DNA from: Chelonoidis abingdonii
Lineage: Eukaryota; Chordata; Testudines; Testudinidae
Direction of reading: 5' to 3'
Assembly (NCBI RefSeq): GCF_003597395.2
Contig: NC_133774.1
Location: 44,235,290 to 44,299,289 of the forward strand
DNA: 64,000 nucleotides
How positions within the stretch are numbered: the stretch's first letter is position 1; every line of letters begins with the position of its first letter. Below, in pieces: positions 1 through 11,370 of this stretch. The notes beneath the pieces are model-generated. The model did not search any database. It had not been told where the DNA came from and saw only the letters and a list, made by a program, of their open reading frames with translations. The translations under genes were made by a program, and so were the position numbers.

Positions 1-3000
1 AATGGATATGAGCAACACATCTCGAAGAACAACAGTTACAACGGTGAGTAAGCGTCTTTTTTATGCACAGTTCTGAGTGATCCCCAAAGAAGCCTCATCC
101 TGTGCAATGAATGAGGCAAGGGTCCTGTGGAAAAAATATGATCATGTAATTAAAACTGTATCCTAATGCATGTGCACAATGCAGGTGAACTAAGATTGCT
201 CAGGCAACTTTGTCTGGTATTTCTTAGCTTTTGAAAACTTGACTTTGCAGCCTTAATAATGTTCTTGTGAAAAAGGCTGTTTTTGGAATATATATATGTT
301 ATCACAAGGAAAAGTAGAAATTTGTGGATGCAGACATTCAAAACTAAAAAACCTAATGGTTGACAAGTAGAAAAACCATAAAAACAACATAAATGATTCA
401 CATAAATTGTTTTCACATTATTGTTACATTACACTGGCATGAAGCACTTGCCATAGAAAACGTTGATTTGAATGGGTTAAAATATTCTAACTCCTATAGT
501 ATTCATAATAAACACTTACATAAAGTTTTAGCTTTCTATGGTATTTCATAAAAGACATAGCGCCCTTCAAGTAGTTTACAATCAAAACAACAAAAGGCAT
601 TGACCAAAGAAGGGGATAGGGAAAGGAATGGGTAGGATTAAATCAAATAAGAGACATTAGATATGCACTGTACTTTGCATATTACTGTTGTTAAAATGAG
701 ATTGTTTTCAAATTTTATATTTTTAAACGCAATCTAAAATGTCTTTCTTCAATTTGCAGTCTGGATCTCATCCTTAATAAAATATTTAACATTTCCCTTT
801 TTAACATTCAAATACAATCACCCCAACAGAACACTAACTTTTTGTCTTACATTTTTGTAGCACTGATTGTTAATGTAATATATTTGCTCCTAAGTCTCCT
901 AAAATCATTTTCTATATCAAGAAAAAGAGCTTACATTGTCATTCAGTGACTTGCTATTTTATTGCCGCAGACACTGAATAATTCTGTTTAGCAAGAAAAG
1001 GGATAATGTGACTTAAACAAGATGGCTAAATTCTATTTGATAGGATCATAGGGGGTCGTAAATGTTTGACATTTGCCGAGGGAAACTGTTTTCAGCGTAC
1101 ATTGCTGTTGCTTTGTTTTTGAGCTGTCAGTCTGTGTAGCGAGGGGGACTTTTCATTCTGTCGAGGTGAAAAGTGCGTGTGTCAGTGAGGCATCTGCTTT
1201 TTTAGGCTATTAGAAATGAATTACTTGACGTGCAGAGCTGAAGGCTTCATTCTCTTTGCAAAATCAGTGTGGTGCGCATTGCTGTTAACTTGAAAAAGGC
1301 AGCTGACATCTCTTCATGACAGCTAGAGGTGGAAGGACCCAAACTTGCAGTACACCCTCCTCTCCCCCTAGAGATTGTTAGTCCATTCCTTTATAGTGGT
1401 TCATTTTGACTCTCTGTCATCACCAGGATGCTGCCAGTGAACGTGTGTCATGGTTACAATAGAGTGTGGTAACATATATAACAGCAATGAAAGCCCAGCG
1501 GGAAAGGCTACAAATTCCAGGGTTGACCTTGGAGTAAGTATTGTCTGTCTTTAATATTTTAATGATTTCTGCATGGCATTAGCTTTTGTGCAACCAATAG
1601 CTATTTAATATATGTTTGTACTGACAGTCTCGGAGCACTGCAGCTTTAGGTTGAAGGAATGTGTTTTAAATGCATTGCAGTTGATTTCAGAAAATGTGTG
1701 AACCTAGAGCCGGACATTGCAGTATATTTAGAAGAAAACATTTCTGCATATTTAAAGTTGCTGAATCTCAGATCATGAAACATCCTAACAGCTCACAGTG
1801 AAAGAATGTATTTGTAGGCCATGGTGTCTGTCTTTTTCTCTCCCTCTGTTACTGTTTGTTTTTCCCAGTGTTGCCTTTCAGAAAGGCCTCTGTCTCTGCT
1901 GAATAACACAGACCACTGCAAGAGATTAGAACATAATAGAAATGCTATTTGTGAGCATTCATTAGGTATGATACATATTTTACATGTGTAACAGAATATT
2001 AATGAACCGTATAACATTCTGAATGATTCCTGCTTAGCATCTAGTCTCTGCAGTAAATGTGTTTACCTAGTTTAGCAGTGTGTTTACTTTGTATTTTCTT
2101 AAAGCTGATTAACTCATTTGCCTGCTGTCAGGTCTTACTTAGAGAGTAGCTACATGAAAATATACAAATTGGCTTTATAGTGAATATGTTGGACAAAGCC
2201 TCTTATTCACAAAGTGTCAGCACATATTTGTTCTAAATAATCAGCCAATTGTATTTATATCTATACATACGTACCCATGCACAGACTCCATATGCTATGT
2301 ATGTGTTTATACAGTGGGCACCCCAGAAAATTTGCTGTTTCAGCTAGACAAATAGATATGATTACGTCAGATCCTGCAGTATTCACTTGGACTTCCCCAT
2401 TCTTGCTACAGGAAATACCTGAGTACTGCAAATACAAAGGAAAAGTTATTTAGTTATAAAAGAGATTGCCTAAGACATTTGGAAAGTTTTAAAGGGAGAT
2501 ATGAATGCAAATGTATAGTGTGTCTGTGTGTGTGTATTGGTATACATGGGGAAAATAATCCATTCTAATATTGCTTAAAGGTGCCAGAACCCTTATTACA
2601 TAAAATAACTTTGGAGTTAGTGCTCTGGAGTTCTCCTATTTATGCGTTTAAAACTTTATTGAAAAATTCTATATTTCAACGAAGACTTAATAATACTCCT
2701 GGTACTTTTACTTTGGAGGGGTTTGTGAACTTGTAGGTACCTTTTGGGACTTCAGAAGTGTATTGTGAGAAAGAACATTACTATTTTTTCACAAATTTTG
2801 AAGGAGTTTCTTACAGGGAGCTCCTTAAAGTAGTTTTCATGAATAATTTATAGTTGTATTCTCTTTTCTGAAGAAATGGCAATTTAAACATTTTAAAAAT
2901 TAAACTTCACCAGATGTGTGTATATAATAATCTTATGCAAATAATGTCCCTAGCTACAAAAGTTGGAAAATCATTTACAACAAATATTTTTAAAGGGAGG

Positions 3001-5002
3001 TAATGACTTGTACCAAACAGTATATATTTCTCCCTCCTTAACATGCAACCTCCCATGGTTATGCTTCTTTGCCACAGTGCTCAGATTTTGAATCATATAT
3101 ATTGTTAAAATATATATTGCTATAATACTAGTTGTTTGCTTTTTGTAGTTAAAATATTGTCACAATAAAAATTATATATCTATTTCTATTACCTTACCTC
3201 TTTTACCAATACTTCTTGTTTTATTAGAATTGAACAAAATTTTAAAAATTAACTCTTTACCTTTAAGTTGTCTCTGTACTTACTTATATTTTACTTGTTT
3301 GAACAGAGAAAAGACATGGCAAATTTATGGTTGGTTTCACCACAGGCTCTTTACCCCAATCCACACCTGCCACTAATCTTCTACTGCACCCTGAGCCCCA
3401 GGAGGGGAGGAACATTGAGAGCACAGGAGAATCACACTCCCTGCTCTCAGTTCTCCAGTCCATAGCACCCAGGACCAGCAGGGAAAGTCCTACTCAGCCC
3501 TTGCTGCCCCGGAATGGAACATGACAAGTACAGTCAGTCTGAATTTAGCTGCCAAATTCTAACAAGTGTCAATTGAGCATGTGTGAAGATTTTTCAAAGG
3601 CATTTTTCCACATGAATACAAAAGGCACATCCCTGACACTCTGGCTACCTCCTGCAAATTTCAGGTCACTGCTCCAAAGAGTGGAGATGCTAGAGCTTCT
3701 CAAGGAAAAGTTTGTAGGACTTGTTTTTTAATGTGTCAAAACAACATATTTTCCCTAATTTCATTCTTGGAAATGGCCGAACCATTTTTGCTTGAGCTTA
3801 AGCTCCCTCCCTCATCCCTCAAAACCCCAACAAAAATACACCCAGCATGGAAAAGCTCAGCCTAAACTCAAAAGTTTGGCAAAGTTATAAACAACTTAAA
3901 ACAGGTTTATAATGGTGTCTCAGATCCTGGTTGTCCTTTCCCCTGCAAATTCTCACCAGGCTGCTGTGCTTGGATCTGCCCTGGATCCATTGTATTTCTA
4001 AGCTCCCCTGGAACTTGGGAGCTTCATTTGTAGACTCTTGCTCTAGCCTCTTGGGCACAGATTCTGTATCATAGTACTTTCAGGGAATGGGACTCCCACA
4101 GTCTACCTTCTCTATGCGCCAAGCATCAATGCTTACCCCTAAGACACCCTAGTTGCACAAACTTACCCTCCCCAGAAAACTCCATCCTCCTGGGGACAGT
4201 CGTTTAGTTTACCCTTTTTCAAGGGCCATAATAGTTGGATCAAGCATATGTGAACTTTGCAAAGAGGATTTCTAAACCAATCAAATTTTATCCTTATGGT
4301 TCCACTAGCACAGGTGCAACTCAGCCTGTGATGTAACTTTGGGAGTGCTAGCATAGGGTGGCCACAGGGACCAGGTAGATGACATGATGTTGGGGGAAAA
4401 AACGCTGGTGACTGGTCTATCTGTGTGCTCCCACTATTGCTCTCTCTGGAGCTAGGACCAAAGCTAGAGTAACGGTAGGAGAATTTGAGAGAGTCCTCAG
4501 TGCACACACAAGTTCAAGCAAAGCTAACTAGTTGCTTTAGGACAAGAATGGAAGATATCTAACTTTAGCCAGTTGCAACTATAGGCATATTACCGGACAT
4601 ATTAAAAAGCTTTCCAGCAAGCATTTAGGAGAAAACTGCATGTCACTGTATGCATATACTTCAGAGGTGCAACTGTGTAATCTGTCAGTGGCCCTACAAT
4701 GCTGTTTTTACAGACGAACCTTTCAAAGTAGAACTATGCTCCAAAGTACTTTTTAAAGACAATTTCTAAGGTCAAAATTGTCCGATGTGATTGCCTGTTA
4801 AACACGCATCCTTACTGACTCACTTAAGTATTTGGTCTGACTTTCAGAGCTGTTGAGCATCTGCGTTTCCCACTATTACAGTAGCTCATTGCGTTTTAAA
4901 ATGGGGCCACTTTTATTTAGGTACCTACATTTGGACTCCCAAATTTGAAAATTTGTACCAACATTTTCTTATATTTTTATAAAGCCAATGTTCAAAATCA
5001 GA
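1..5002. other. Gene-free AT-rich stretch, mostly unique
   Basis: I see no convincing exon or recognisable full repeat here. The sequence is AT-rich with scattered short open frames that have no recognisable product. The block around 1040-1380 stands out by lower AT content and lack of repeat character and is listed separately as a possible conserved non-coding element. A slightly GC-richer patch at 3340-3530 is open in two frames but has no splice-site context I trust. In the host-gene context this is most likely intron or 5' flank of the + strand gene whose exons lie at 5548 and 27550. Confidence 0.6.
1040..1380. promoter_or_regulatory. Possible conserved non-coding element
   Basis: This block lacks repeat hallmarks and has a balanced base mix unlike its AT-rich surroundings. 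It contains an E-box CAGCTG inside AAAGGCAGCTGACATCTC, several ATTA cores, TGACAG and GTCAGT words, and CpG-containing words that usually decay in neutral turtle intron. That is the texture of developmental enhancers in vertebrate introns, but no conservation could be tested here. It could equally be ordinary unique intron. Confidence 0.25.
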
Positions 5003-5179
5003 TACGCCTCTACCCTGATATAACACGACCTGATATAACACAAATTGGCATATTATGTGGTAAAGTAGTGCTGCAGGGGAGCGGGGCTGCGCACTCTGGC
5101 AGATCAAAGCAAGATTCACCTATAACACGTTAAGATTTTTTGGCTCCCAAGGACAGCGTTATATTGGGGTAGAGGTGTA
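5003..5179. mobile_element. Short TIR element (MITE), copy 1
   Basis: A 177-bp non-autonomous DNA transposon. It begins TACGCCTCTACCCTGATATA and ends with the inverted partner GGGGTAGAGGTGTA. The body has repeated TATAACAC words and the conserved stretch AAGATTTTTTGGCTCCCAAG. TA at both ends fits a TA target duplication as in Tc1/mariner-like elements, although TA is also common by chance here. The copy at 34598-34794 has the same order of words. It has no coding capacity. The superfamily is inferred from the TA ends only. Confidence 0.85.
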
Positions 5180-5547
5180 CTTAGTTTTAGGTATCTGGAT
5201 ATCTTTTTGTGTAGCACTTTTGTTGGGTTTTTTTAACCACAAACCTTTACGAAGTTCCTTTTAGTCTTCCCTAGAGAACTCACATGACAATAATTTTTTC
5301 CTGCAAAACACCAAACATGTAGGCTACTGCATGCTTCCCACATGATCTTATTTTAAATCATCAATTTATACTCAGGGTAGACCAAGACTGATGTGGCTAA
5401 TAGTGATGATTAGTGAATGGTTGTGTACCATTTCATTCAAGACAGAGCTCTAAAATTTCTGTTTTAAAGACCATAATCCCTAAAGTAAATGATGCTACTT
5501 TTACTGAACCTTTTGTTTACTAGAGATGACATTATTTTAACTTTCAG
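5180..5547. other. Non-repeat intronic stretch with splice acceptor
   Basis: This AT-rich stretch has no recognised repeat. Its right end (about 5528-5547) has a moderate pyrimidine run, TTTTAACTTTCAG, which forms the acceptor of the exon candidate that follows. Confidence 0.5.
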
Positions 5548-5628
5548 TCCCACCCCAAGGAGCCTGAGCCCAACCCCAACAAGCCCTTGCAGTCCATGCA
5601 GTCCTCTGTTCGCTTTTCATTTTTGGAG
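5548..5628 (+). CDS. Candidate 81-bp internal coding exon
   Basis: The exon is bounded by a CTTTCAG acceptor and a strong GAG|GTAAGC donor, is exactly 27 codons long, and is much more GC-rich than its flanks. Two frames are open throughout. Read in phase 0 it gives a Pro/Asn/Glu-rich peptide starting SHPKEPEPNPNKP and ending RFSFLE. Read with one base carried in, it gives a Ser/Pro-rich peptide starting PTPRSLSPTPTSPCSPCSP and leaves AG at its end, so it is phase 2 to phase 2. The second reading matches the splice phase at which known MAST N-terminal exons join the CRTSNRKSL exon, so an alternative cassette of the same gene is my preferred idea. I do not recognise the peptide from any MAST isoform. 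It could belong to another transcript, or be a chance combination of splice signals and a GC-rich patch. Confidence 0.5.
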
Positions 5629-8399
5629 GTAAGCAAGTAAACTTCCATTATTGCCATTCTTTTCTTCATTTAAAAAAAACAAACGAAAAAAACATAGTGG
5701 GAGTGAGGGAAGGCAGATTACTGAATCAAATATGTCTCTGCAGTCAGGAAAGTGTGTCTACTTAAAACAAGATCTTGTTCCAACATTAAAGTATTTCTAA
5801 AATATCGCAGAAACATGTGAGATGGATTAAAGAGACTCAAGATGTTGATGCATAGGGAGTTGGGAGTCATTGAAAAATCAAATATTTTTATTATATTCTG
5901 TTTTCTGTAGCTAAATTGCAGCAATTGTTACTAGTTCTTATGGGCCTTGCAGTTTTGCACTTATTTTGGTGCATTGTCTGTTCCAGGGATGCCTGTATGT
6001 GTGTTCACTTTGTCACTGAGTTCACCTCCTTGTGATGAAATGATTGTGATAGGAGGTACAAACATGCAAGTGGGTACATTGGCTTTTTTTTTTTATTTGT
6101 GGTGCTGGAATTTAACATTATTATATCAGTTTAATCAGAGATGCTGCATTATTTTCTATCACATTAAAAGTCTGAGGACAGTTCAGAGGGTGAGGATGGT
6201 TCATTATTCAAATAGTTATTTTTATGTAGAAGATAGATAATCATGTATTTTTGGACAATGATGTGCTTTTATGAGGTCAATCAGTTTTCAAAATAGGGAT
6301 TTGATGTCCAGGAGCTACACTGACCTAGGAACGCACATAGTCATCTAGTGTAGGTCTGTTGGACTGGTTCCCCTTCCAGCAGTAGAAATACCATGGCAAT
6401 AGAAGGTGTGATTCTAATACAGTAAAACTTCACAAATATGCGCTGTGAGGTCTTATGTCTAAGACATGATTACTTGCTCAAAATATACGAGAGAACATTT
6501 ACTATTATGCTATTAAAGATAATTATAGATAATGAAAACTGAAGTACACTTGTCAAATAAACAAGATTTATTTGGTGATGCATCATTCTTGCTTTGTTCA
6601 ATGTCTTGCTAATTCACAAGATTAAGTAAATTACCTTATGCCTTTGTCATTAGTGTGAGTTTACAAGGTTCTGCTCAATGGAGAATGTTCTCAAAATAAA
6701 TATTAATACATAGTTGTTCATTCCTGATATGTATAACAATGTAATTTTGTTAATCAAGAGTTTCAGCAGATGCTCTTAGGGTGAAGAAACTTTGAAAAAA
6801 TAGTTTGTTTTTTAATTATATAGTAATGCACATATTGTGTGCATTAAGTACGCATAAGTAGGCCTTAAGTGTATGGTTTTAAAGCTTTGGTTGAACGTCA
6901 AGTGGAAGATGTTACGTGAATGTATTATTCTCAATAATACACAATTTTCTTTATTAAAAACAAGTGGGTCACTATCATCCTTATTTTTGTGATTTGAGAT
7001 GAAATTGGGAAATGTGGTATTCTCTGTGTTTTGGGATTTCCCCCTCAACATTCTGATAGTCCCCCCCCCCCCCCCCCCATGCTTGCTGTTTGGTACGGTG
7101 AGATGGGGTTGAAAAAAGGCAATTTTTTGTGTATTTTTAAATATAATTTAAGAAGTCATTGAATATATTCTGTTGTTAATGTGTTTGAAAGCTCTCTTAA
7201 TTAGCTGGTGGTCTGCAGCAGTATTATATGCTATAGGGTTTGTCTTGATAGCAGGAGAATAGTGAGTCATTTTTCAAAAACAAATGTTATGCAGCCAAAA
7301 GAGAACATACAACTCTGATTCATTCTGGATTGTGACCTTCTGTTTTTGTTTTGTATATTTCTGTAAATTCAGGGGGTTTGAAAAATGCAAAACAGCAAAT
7401 ACATCAATTAATAGTTGTCATTCAAGGCTGGTCAACAGGAGAAAAGTGTGTGTATGTGTGTGAGGCAGTGACTTCACTGAGACTACTCTTGCTTAAAAGT
7501 AATCAGGTGCATAAGTGTTTGCAGGACTGGAGTCTTAGAAAAATGTGAATAGATAGAATTTTTGTGGACTAGAGCCCTTGGCTAAGGTCCCATCCTACCA
7601 GCCCTTTCCCTTACACAGCTGGACCAAAGAAAGCTATCTTCTGTAAGTTTCACTCTACAGTAGTTGACGTCACACTATTGAGATGGATCATTTCAAAATA
7701 ATTAGTATTGCTCTCCATAAGGGATATTGTATTAAAAAAAAATTGCTTGGGGATGATAGGTTTCAACTGTTGGGAGTCAGCGGGAAACAGGCACATATCT
7801 GCCATTTGTACATTGAAAAATCTCCAATTATATAGATGGTTTTTATATAAAGTTTTTCAAATGTGCCAGGTGCTTTACATACATGCAGAAGAAATGACAC
7901 CTCCTCCAAAGAGCTTTCTGTGAAACCACAAACAATTGAATATGAAAAACCATGGGGGTGTGCATGAGAAGACAGAAAGGTTGCAAGAAGACTGAGGAGT
8001 TGCTTAGAAGGTGATGCACAGATATTGATGGATTTTAAAATTATTTATTCAAACTTGTAATCTAATAGGTTTAGATTTTTTTTAGTCTTCATTTGGGTGG
8101 GCATTCTTTGGAATGGAAATGGGGAACGGTGGATGGGTGTTCAAATATGTGTTTATAGGAAGACCAAAATTAGCAGGGAGAGTGGAGGAGATAAAGCTGT
8201 TGAAAGAAGAGGGCAAAAAGCATGCCGAGTAGTAGAGGACCTAAAATAAAATAGGGTGTGTTTGAAGGGAGAAGCTGATGGCCAATGATTAGGTAGGAAA
8301 AAGCAGTGTCTTGAATTTCGGAACTGTGTGATGTGACCAGGAGCTTGTTAGGTCGTGAAGCTGATTTGGGAAGGCTGGGAGGCTGTCTGGGTGTGCATG
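5629..8399. other. Gene-free intronic stretch
   Basis: AT-rich sequence with several short chance open frames and no recognised gene. It includes the poly-C tract at 7061-7078, listed separately. I could not assign the rest to a known repeat. Confidence 0.6.
7061..7078 (+). repeat. (C)18 homopolymer
   Basis: An uninterrupted run of eighteen C, preceded by GATAGT and followed by ATGC. Such long poly-C runs are rare in AT-rich intron. They are prone to length variation and to sequencing error. Confidence 0.95.
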
Positions 8400-8955
8400 C
8401 CCTTTAAAATACACTTAAAATGCTATGGTAGTGCAGCCGCAGCTACTGAATCACTTGAGTGAAGATACTACAGCAGGGGTCGACAACCTCTGGCACACGG
8501 CTCACCAGGGTAAGCACCCTGGTGGGCCAGGCCAGTTTATCTCCTGCGTCACCCGGTTTGGCGGACTGCGGCTCCCACTGGCTGCGGTCCCCCATTCCAG
8601 GCCAATGGGGCCAGCGGGTTGCTTGGCCCGGGGCACTTCCCGCCGCCCCCATTGGCCTGGGACCGCGGCCAGTGGGAGCTGTGGTCTGCTGAACCTGTCA
8701 ATGTGGCAGATAAACAAACTGACTCGGCCCAGCCCACCAGGATGTTTACCCTGGTGAGCTGTGTACCAGAGGTTGCTGATCCCTGTACTACAGCAACAGG
8801 TAATCCACCTCCCTGAGAGGCAGTAGCTAGGTCAACAGAAGAATTTTGTTTTTTTAGAACTGTCTGCGTTGGGTAGGTTGGCTTAACTACATCTCGTGGG
8901 AGTGTGAACGTGGCTATGCTGATGTAACTTTTTAGTACTGTAGACCAGTTCTAAG
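8400..8955. mobile_element. Older TIR element, split by a younger hAT
   Basis: The pieces on both sides of the hAT insertion at 8474-8785 read as one older, decayed non-autonomous element. The left side holds TACACTTAAAATGCT and AGTGCAGCCGCAGCTACTG. The right side holds AATCCACCTCCCTGAGAGGC, a short GTCAACAGAAGAATTTTG block, and ends with TTTTTAGTACTGTAGACCAG. These words and their order match a turtle repeat I recognise. The outer boundaries are approximate because the terminal repeats have eroded. Confidence 0.6.
8474..8785. mobile_element. Non-autonomous hAT element with perfect 8-bp TSD
   Basis: A 312-bp GC-rich element beginning CAGGGGTCGACAACCTCTGG and ending with the inverted partner AGAGGTTGCTGATCCCTG. 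It is flanked by an exact 8-bp target duplication, TACTACAG (8466-8473 and 8786-8793), as expected for hAT transposition. Short GC-rich open frames inside it on both strands result from its internal inverted repeats and are not genes. The exact duplication and good TIRs suggest a fairly young insertion. It sits inside the older element described for 8400-8955. Confidence 0.95.
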
Positions 8956-9407
8956 TTTTTGAAGCTTTTTTATGCCTGTTAGCTGTGTTGGCTCAGCGGG
9001 GCCAGGAGGGAGTGTATTTTAATATTCCATCTTGTGTATCATAAATGGAATTGTTTACTAAGTGCCAATCAGTTACACTTGTGCAAACCCATTAAAATCT
9101 CATGGGGTTACACAGGTGTAAATGAGAGTATAATTTGAAGATAACAGGAGAAGCACAATTTAGTCTGCAGAATCTTTATTATTGGTCTGCTATTCAAAAG
9201 GGAAATATAGCAACTTGACTTTCAGATCCTATGTTGTGTTTGTGGGGCTGATAGGTAGGAAAACTGTTTTACTAGTAAACAGAGCATATTGGTAAGAAAA
9301 CAGAGTGAATAGACCTAGAGCCCTACATGGTGTGTTAAGTCATTTTCAGAGTAAAAGCACAACTACACATTAAGTAATTTCACTTGACCTTTTAAAGCCC
9401 ACAGACT
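8956..9407. repeat. Probable ancient interspersed repeat remnants
   Basis: The stretch around 9064-9170 carries CATGGGGTTACACAGGTGTA followed by AATGAGAG, a phrase found in old amniote interspersed repeats that I recognise but cannot name. The remainder is AT-rich with no other feature. Confidence 0.35.
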
Positions 9408-9862
9408 CTGTCTTCACTGCATAGTTAACCAGGGAGAACGCACATGGATTTGAGCATCTGGGTTGGCCTAGCCCAGATCTGAGCATCTCCACAGTAAAGC
9501 CATACCTGAGTTACTGTGTCCTCAATGTTTCAGCACTCACCTGTGTATATCTGAGGGCATAATCGATGCTTCTTTGTGCTGAGATGCTCTAGGATTCTTT
9601 TTCAGTCAGTTGTGGGAAAACTTACCTTCTCCTTGGGGAGGAGGTGGTATTGTTGGAATGACGTTGGAGGTCTATCAGCACTCAAGGGATTTAGCCTATG
9701 TCCTCACTGCAAAGAGGACATAGGATTAAAGAGGATCCTGGGTTTTAACCCATATCCCAATGAGGGCAAGATAGCCTGAGCTTAAAGAACCTCCATACTA
9801 GGATCAGAAATTTGCCTATGTGGATTTGGGCTAAAGCTCAGGTGAACTGTGCAGTGAAACAG
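9408..9862. mobile_element. Decayed TIR element with internal hairpin
   Basis: The left end CTGTCTTCACTGCATAGTT and the right end AACTGTGCAGTGAAACAG are imperfect inverted repeats of about 18 bp. Between them is a higher-GC body with further inverted words, including a perfect 11-bp-arm hairpin at 9695-9724. The TCTTCACTGCA-type terminus is similar to a common class of amniote TIR elements. No target duplication could be read, so the call rests on the terminal repeats and composition. Confidence 0.45.
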
Positions 9863-11199
9863 ATACCCTCAATGATTTGGGCCCTGCATGCCTTAAAAAT
9901 CATTTTTTATGGACAACCTGAAGAAATGTAAATAGTTGTATACAAATTTGACAGTCATATAAAATGCTTCAATCTGCCTTCTTTTTTTTTATTCATAAAG
10001 TTTAGGTGGAAGAATTAATAAAACGGTGTATTCTAAATAGGGAAATGATTAATGAGAGAGAAAAGAACCTTGAGAAATTGCCAGCCTGCACCTCTCTGAA
10101 GCGACAATTTATTTATTTATTTAAAATACATCTTTAGGTGCCCATCCAGTGCTCTAGAGGCAATTTCCTTGTTGCAGTCTGAAAACTGCTTTATCTTTTT
10201 CTTTTGTAAGAGCTAACTTGTCTGAGACATTTTAAATGCTGTTCCGTTGATCTCCTTTCCCTTAAATCACATAAAGATTTCCCCCAAAGTAGCTGCCTGT
10301 TAGTTTTTATTATAAAAGCTTGTGGTTGTCTGGGCTACATTTTATACATATATTTTATTTAATATGAGATTTGCTTCACTGCTTCAAGTTAGTGATTTAG
10401 ATTAGCCAACAGTTTGGGAGAGGATAAAGAACTATATGAATTTGATTAGCTTCCATATTATAGCCAGCACTGCAAAATGGTTGAGTATTTGGTAATATTA
10501 AATCTCTGATACTGACGGTAGTAAAGATTCTTACTTTTGTTTGGAAATCTATACAGAAGTCTGTATATCGTTGTAAAAGTGACCTGAATGAAAATTTCCT
10601 GAACTACTTTCTAAAGCAAGATAGACAATGAAAAGCTTCTAGCAGCATTCTTCTGAGATTTGCTTAGTTTCGCTTTTGACTGTAACTTGAGATACTGCTC
10701 TGATTACTTTACATATGACTTCCTAGCCTATTTTTTTTAAAAGTCCTTATCTGCTAATCTGCAAACAGTTCTGCTTTACAAATTTTTAAGATAAATGATC
10801 TGTTTATCTCAGCACCAAATATTAAACTTTTTGACAGCAAAACCTCGCATAGTTTTATGCATTTTGTATATGCAATGGCCATTTTATCTACCTGACATTA
10901 GTTTAATGTGTGCAACCATATAGAATGGATATAAGTTTCTTTACTTTGAGAGAAAATACTGGGTTCATCCAACTGTTGTAAATGACATTACAGAAAAGAA
11001 CGAGGTGTAATTCCTAGGCTTGTTTTTTGACCTCTGTGTGAATGGTGGAAGAGCGCAGTGAACGCAGTCTATAGAACAAAGTCATCAGAAGAAAAAAATT
11101 AATCTTTCTTGAAATTTAAGAGAAACAAAATAATTCCAATGGGAGTTTTCAGTGTTCGTTAGTTAACTTTACATATATCCTATAGTGGGAAACCTGTAG
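9863..11199. other. Gene-free intronic stretch
   Basis: AT-rich sequence without a recognised repeat or exon. The part at 10010-10330 has few chance features and could be conserved non-coding DNA, but nothing in the single sequence proves it. Confidence 0.5.
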
Positions 11200-11370
11200 G
11201 AAGGAGGATAGACGGCTCAGGAAACTCACCAAGGGGAGTGGAAGAAGCAGGGTGGGCACATCCACTAAATGCTGCACATCATGGGAAGCTGCTATCCAGC
11301 CCGAGGATTCCAGTACCTTGGCAGTCTCAGCTGACACCGCAGGAGAATCCATAGCAAGTGGATCGCCTTC

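Noticed and set aside
1..43. Possible partial exon ending ACAACG|GTGAGT
   Set aside because: The donor is good and one frame gives MDMSNTSRRTTVTT, but that frame ends in phase 0, which does not fit MAST exon junctions. The exon start is outside the window and I recognise no protein.
8425..8816. Several overlapping GC-rich open frames on both strands
   Set aside because: They fall inside the hAT element and its host element; inverted repeats and high GC leave few stop codons.
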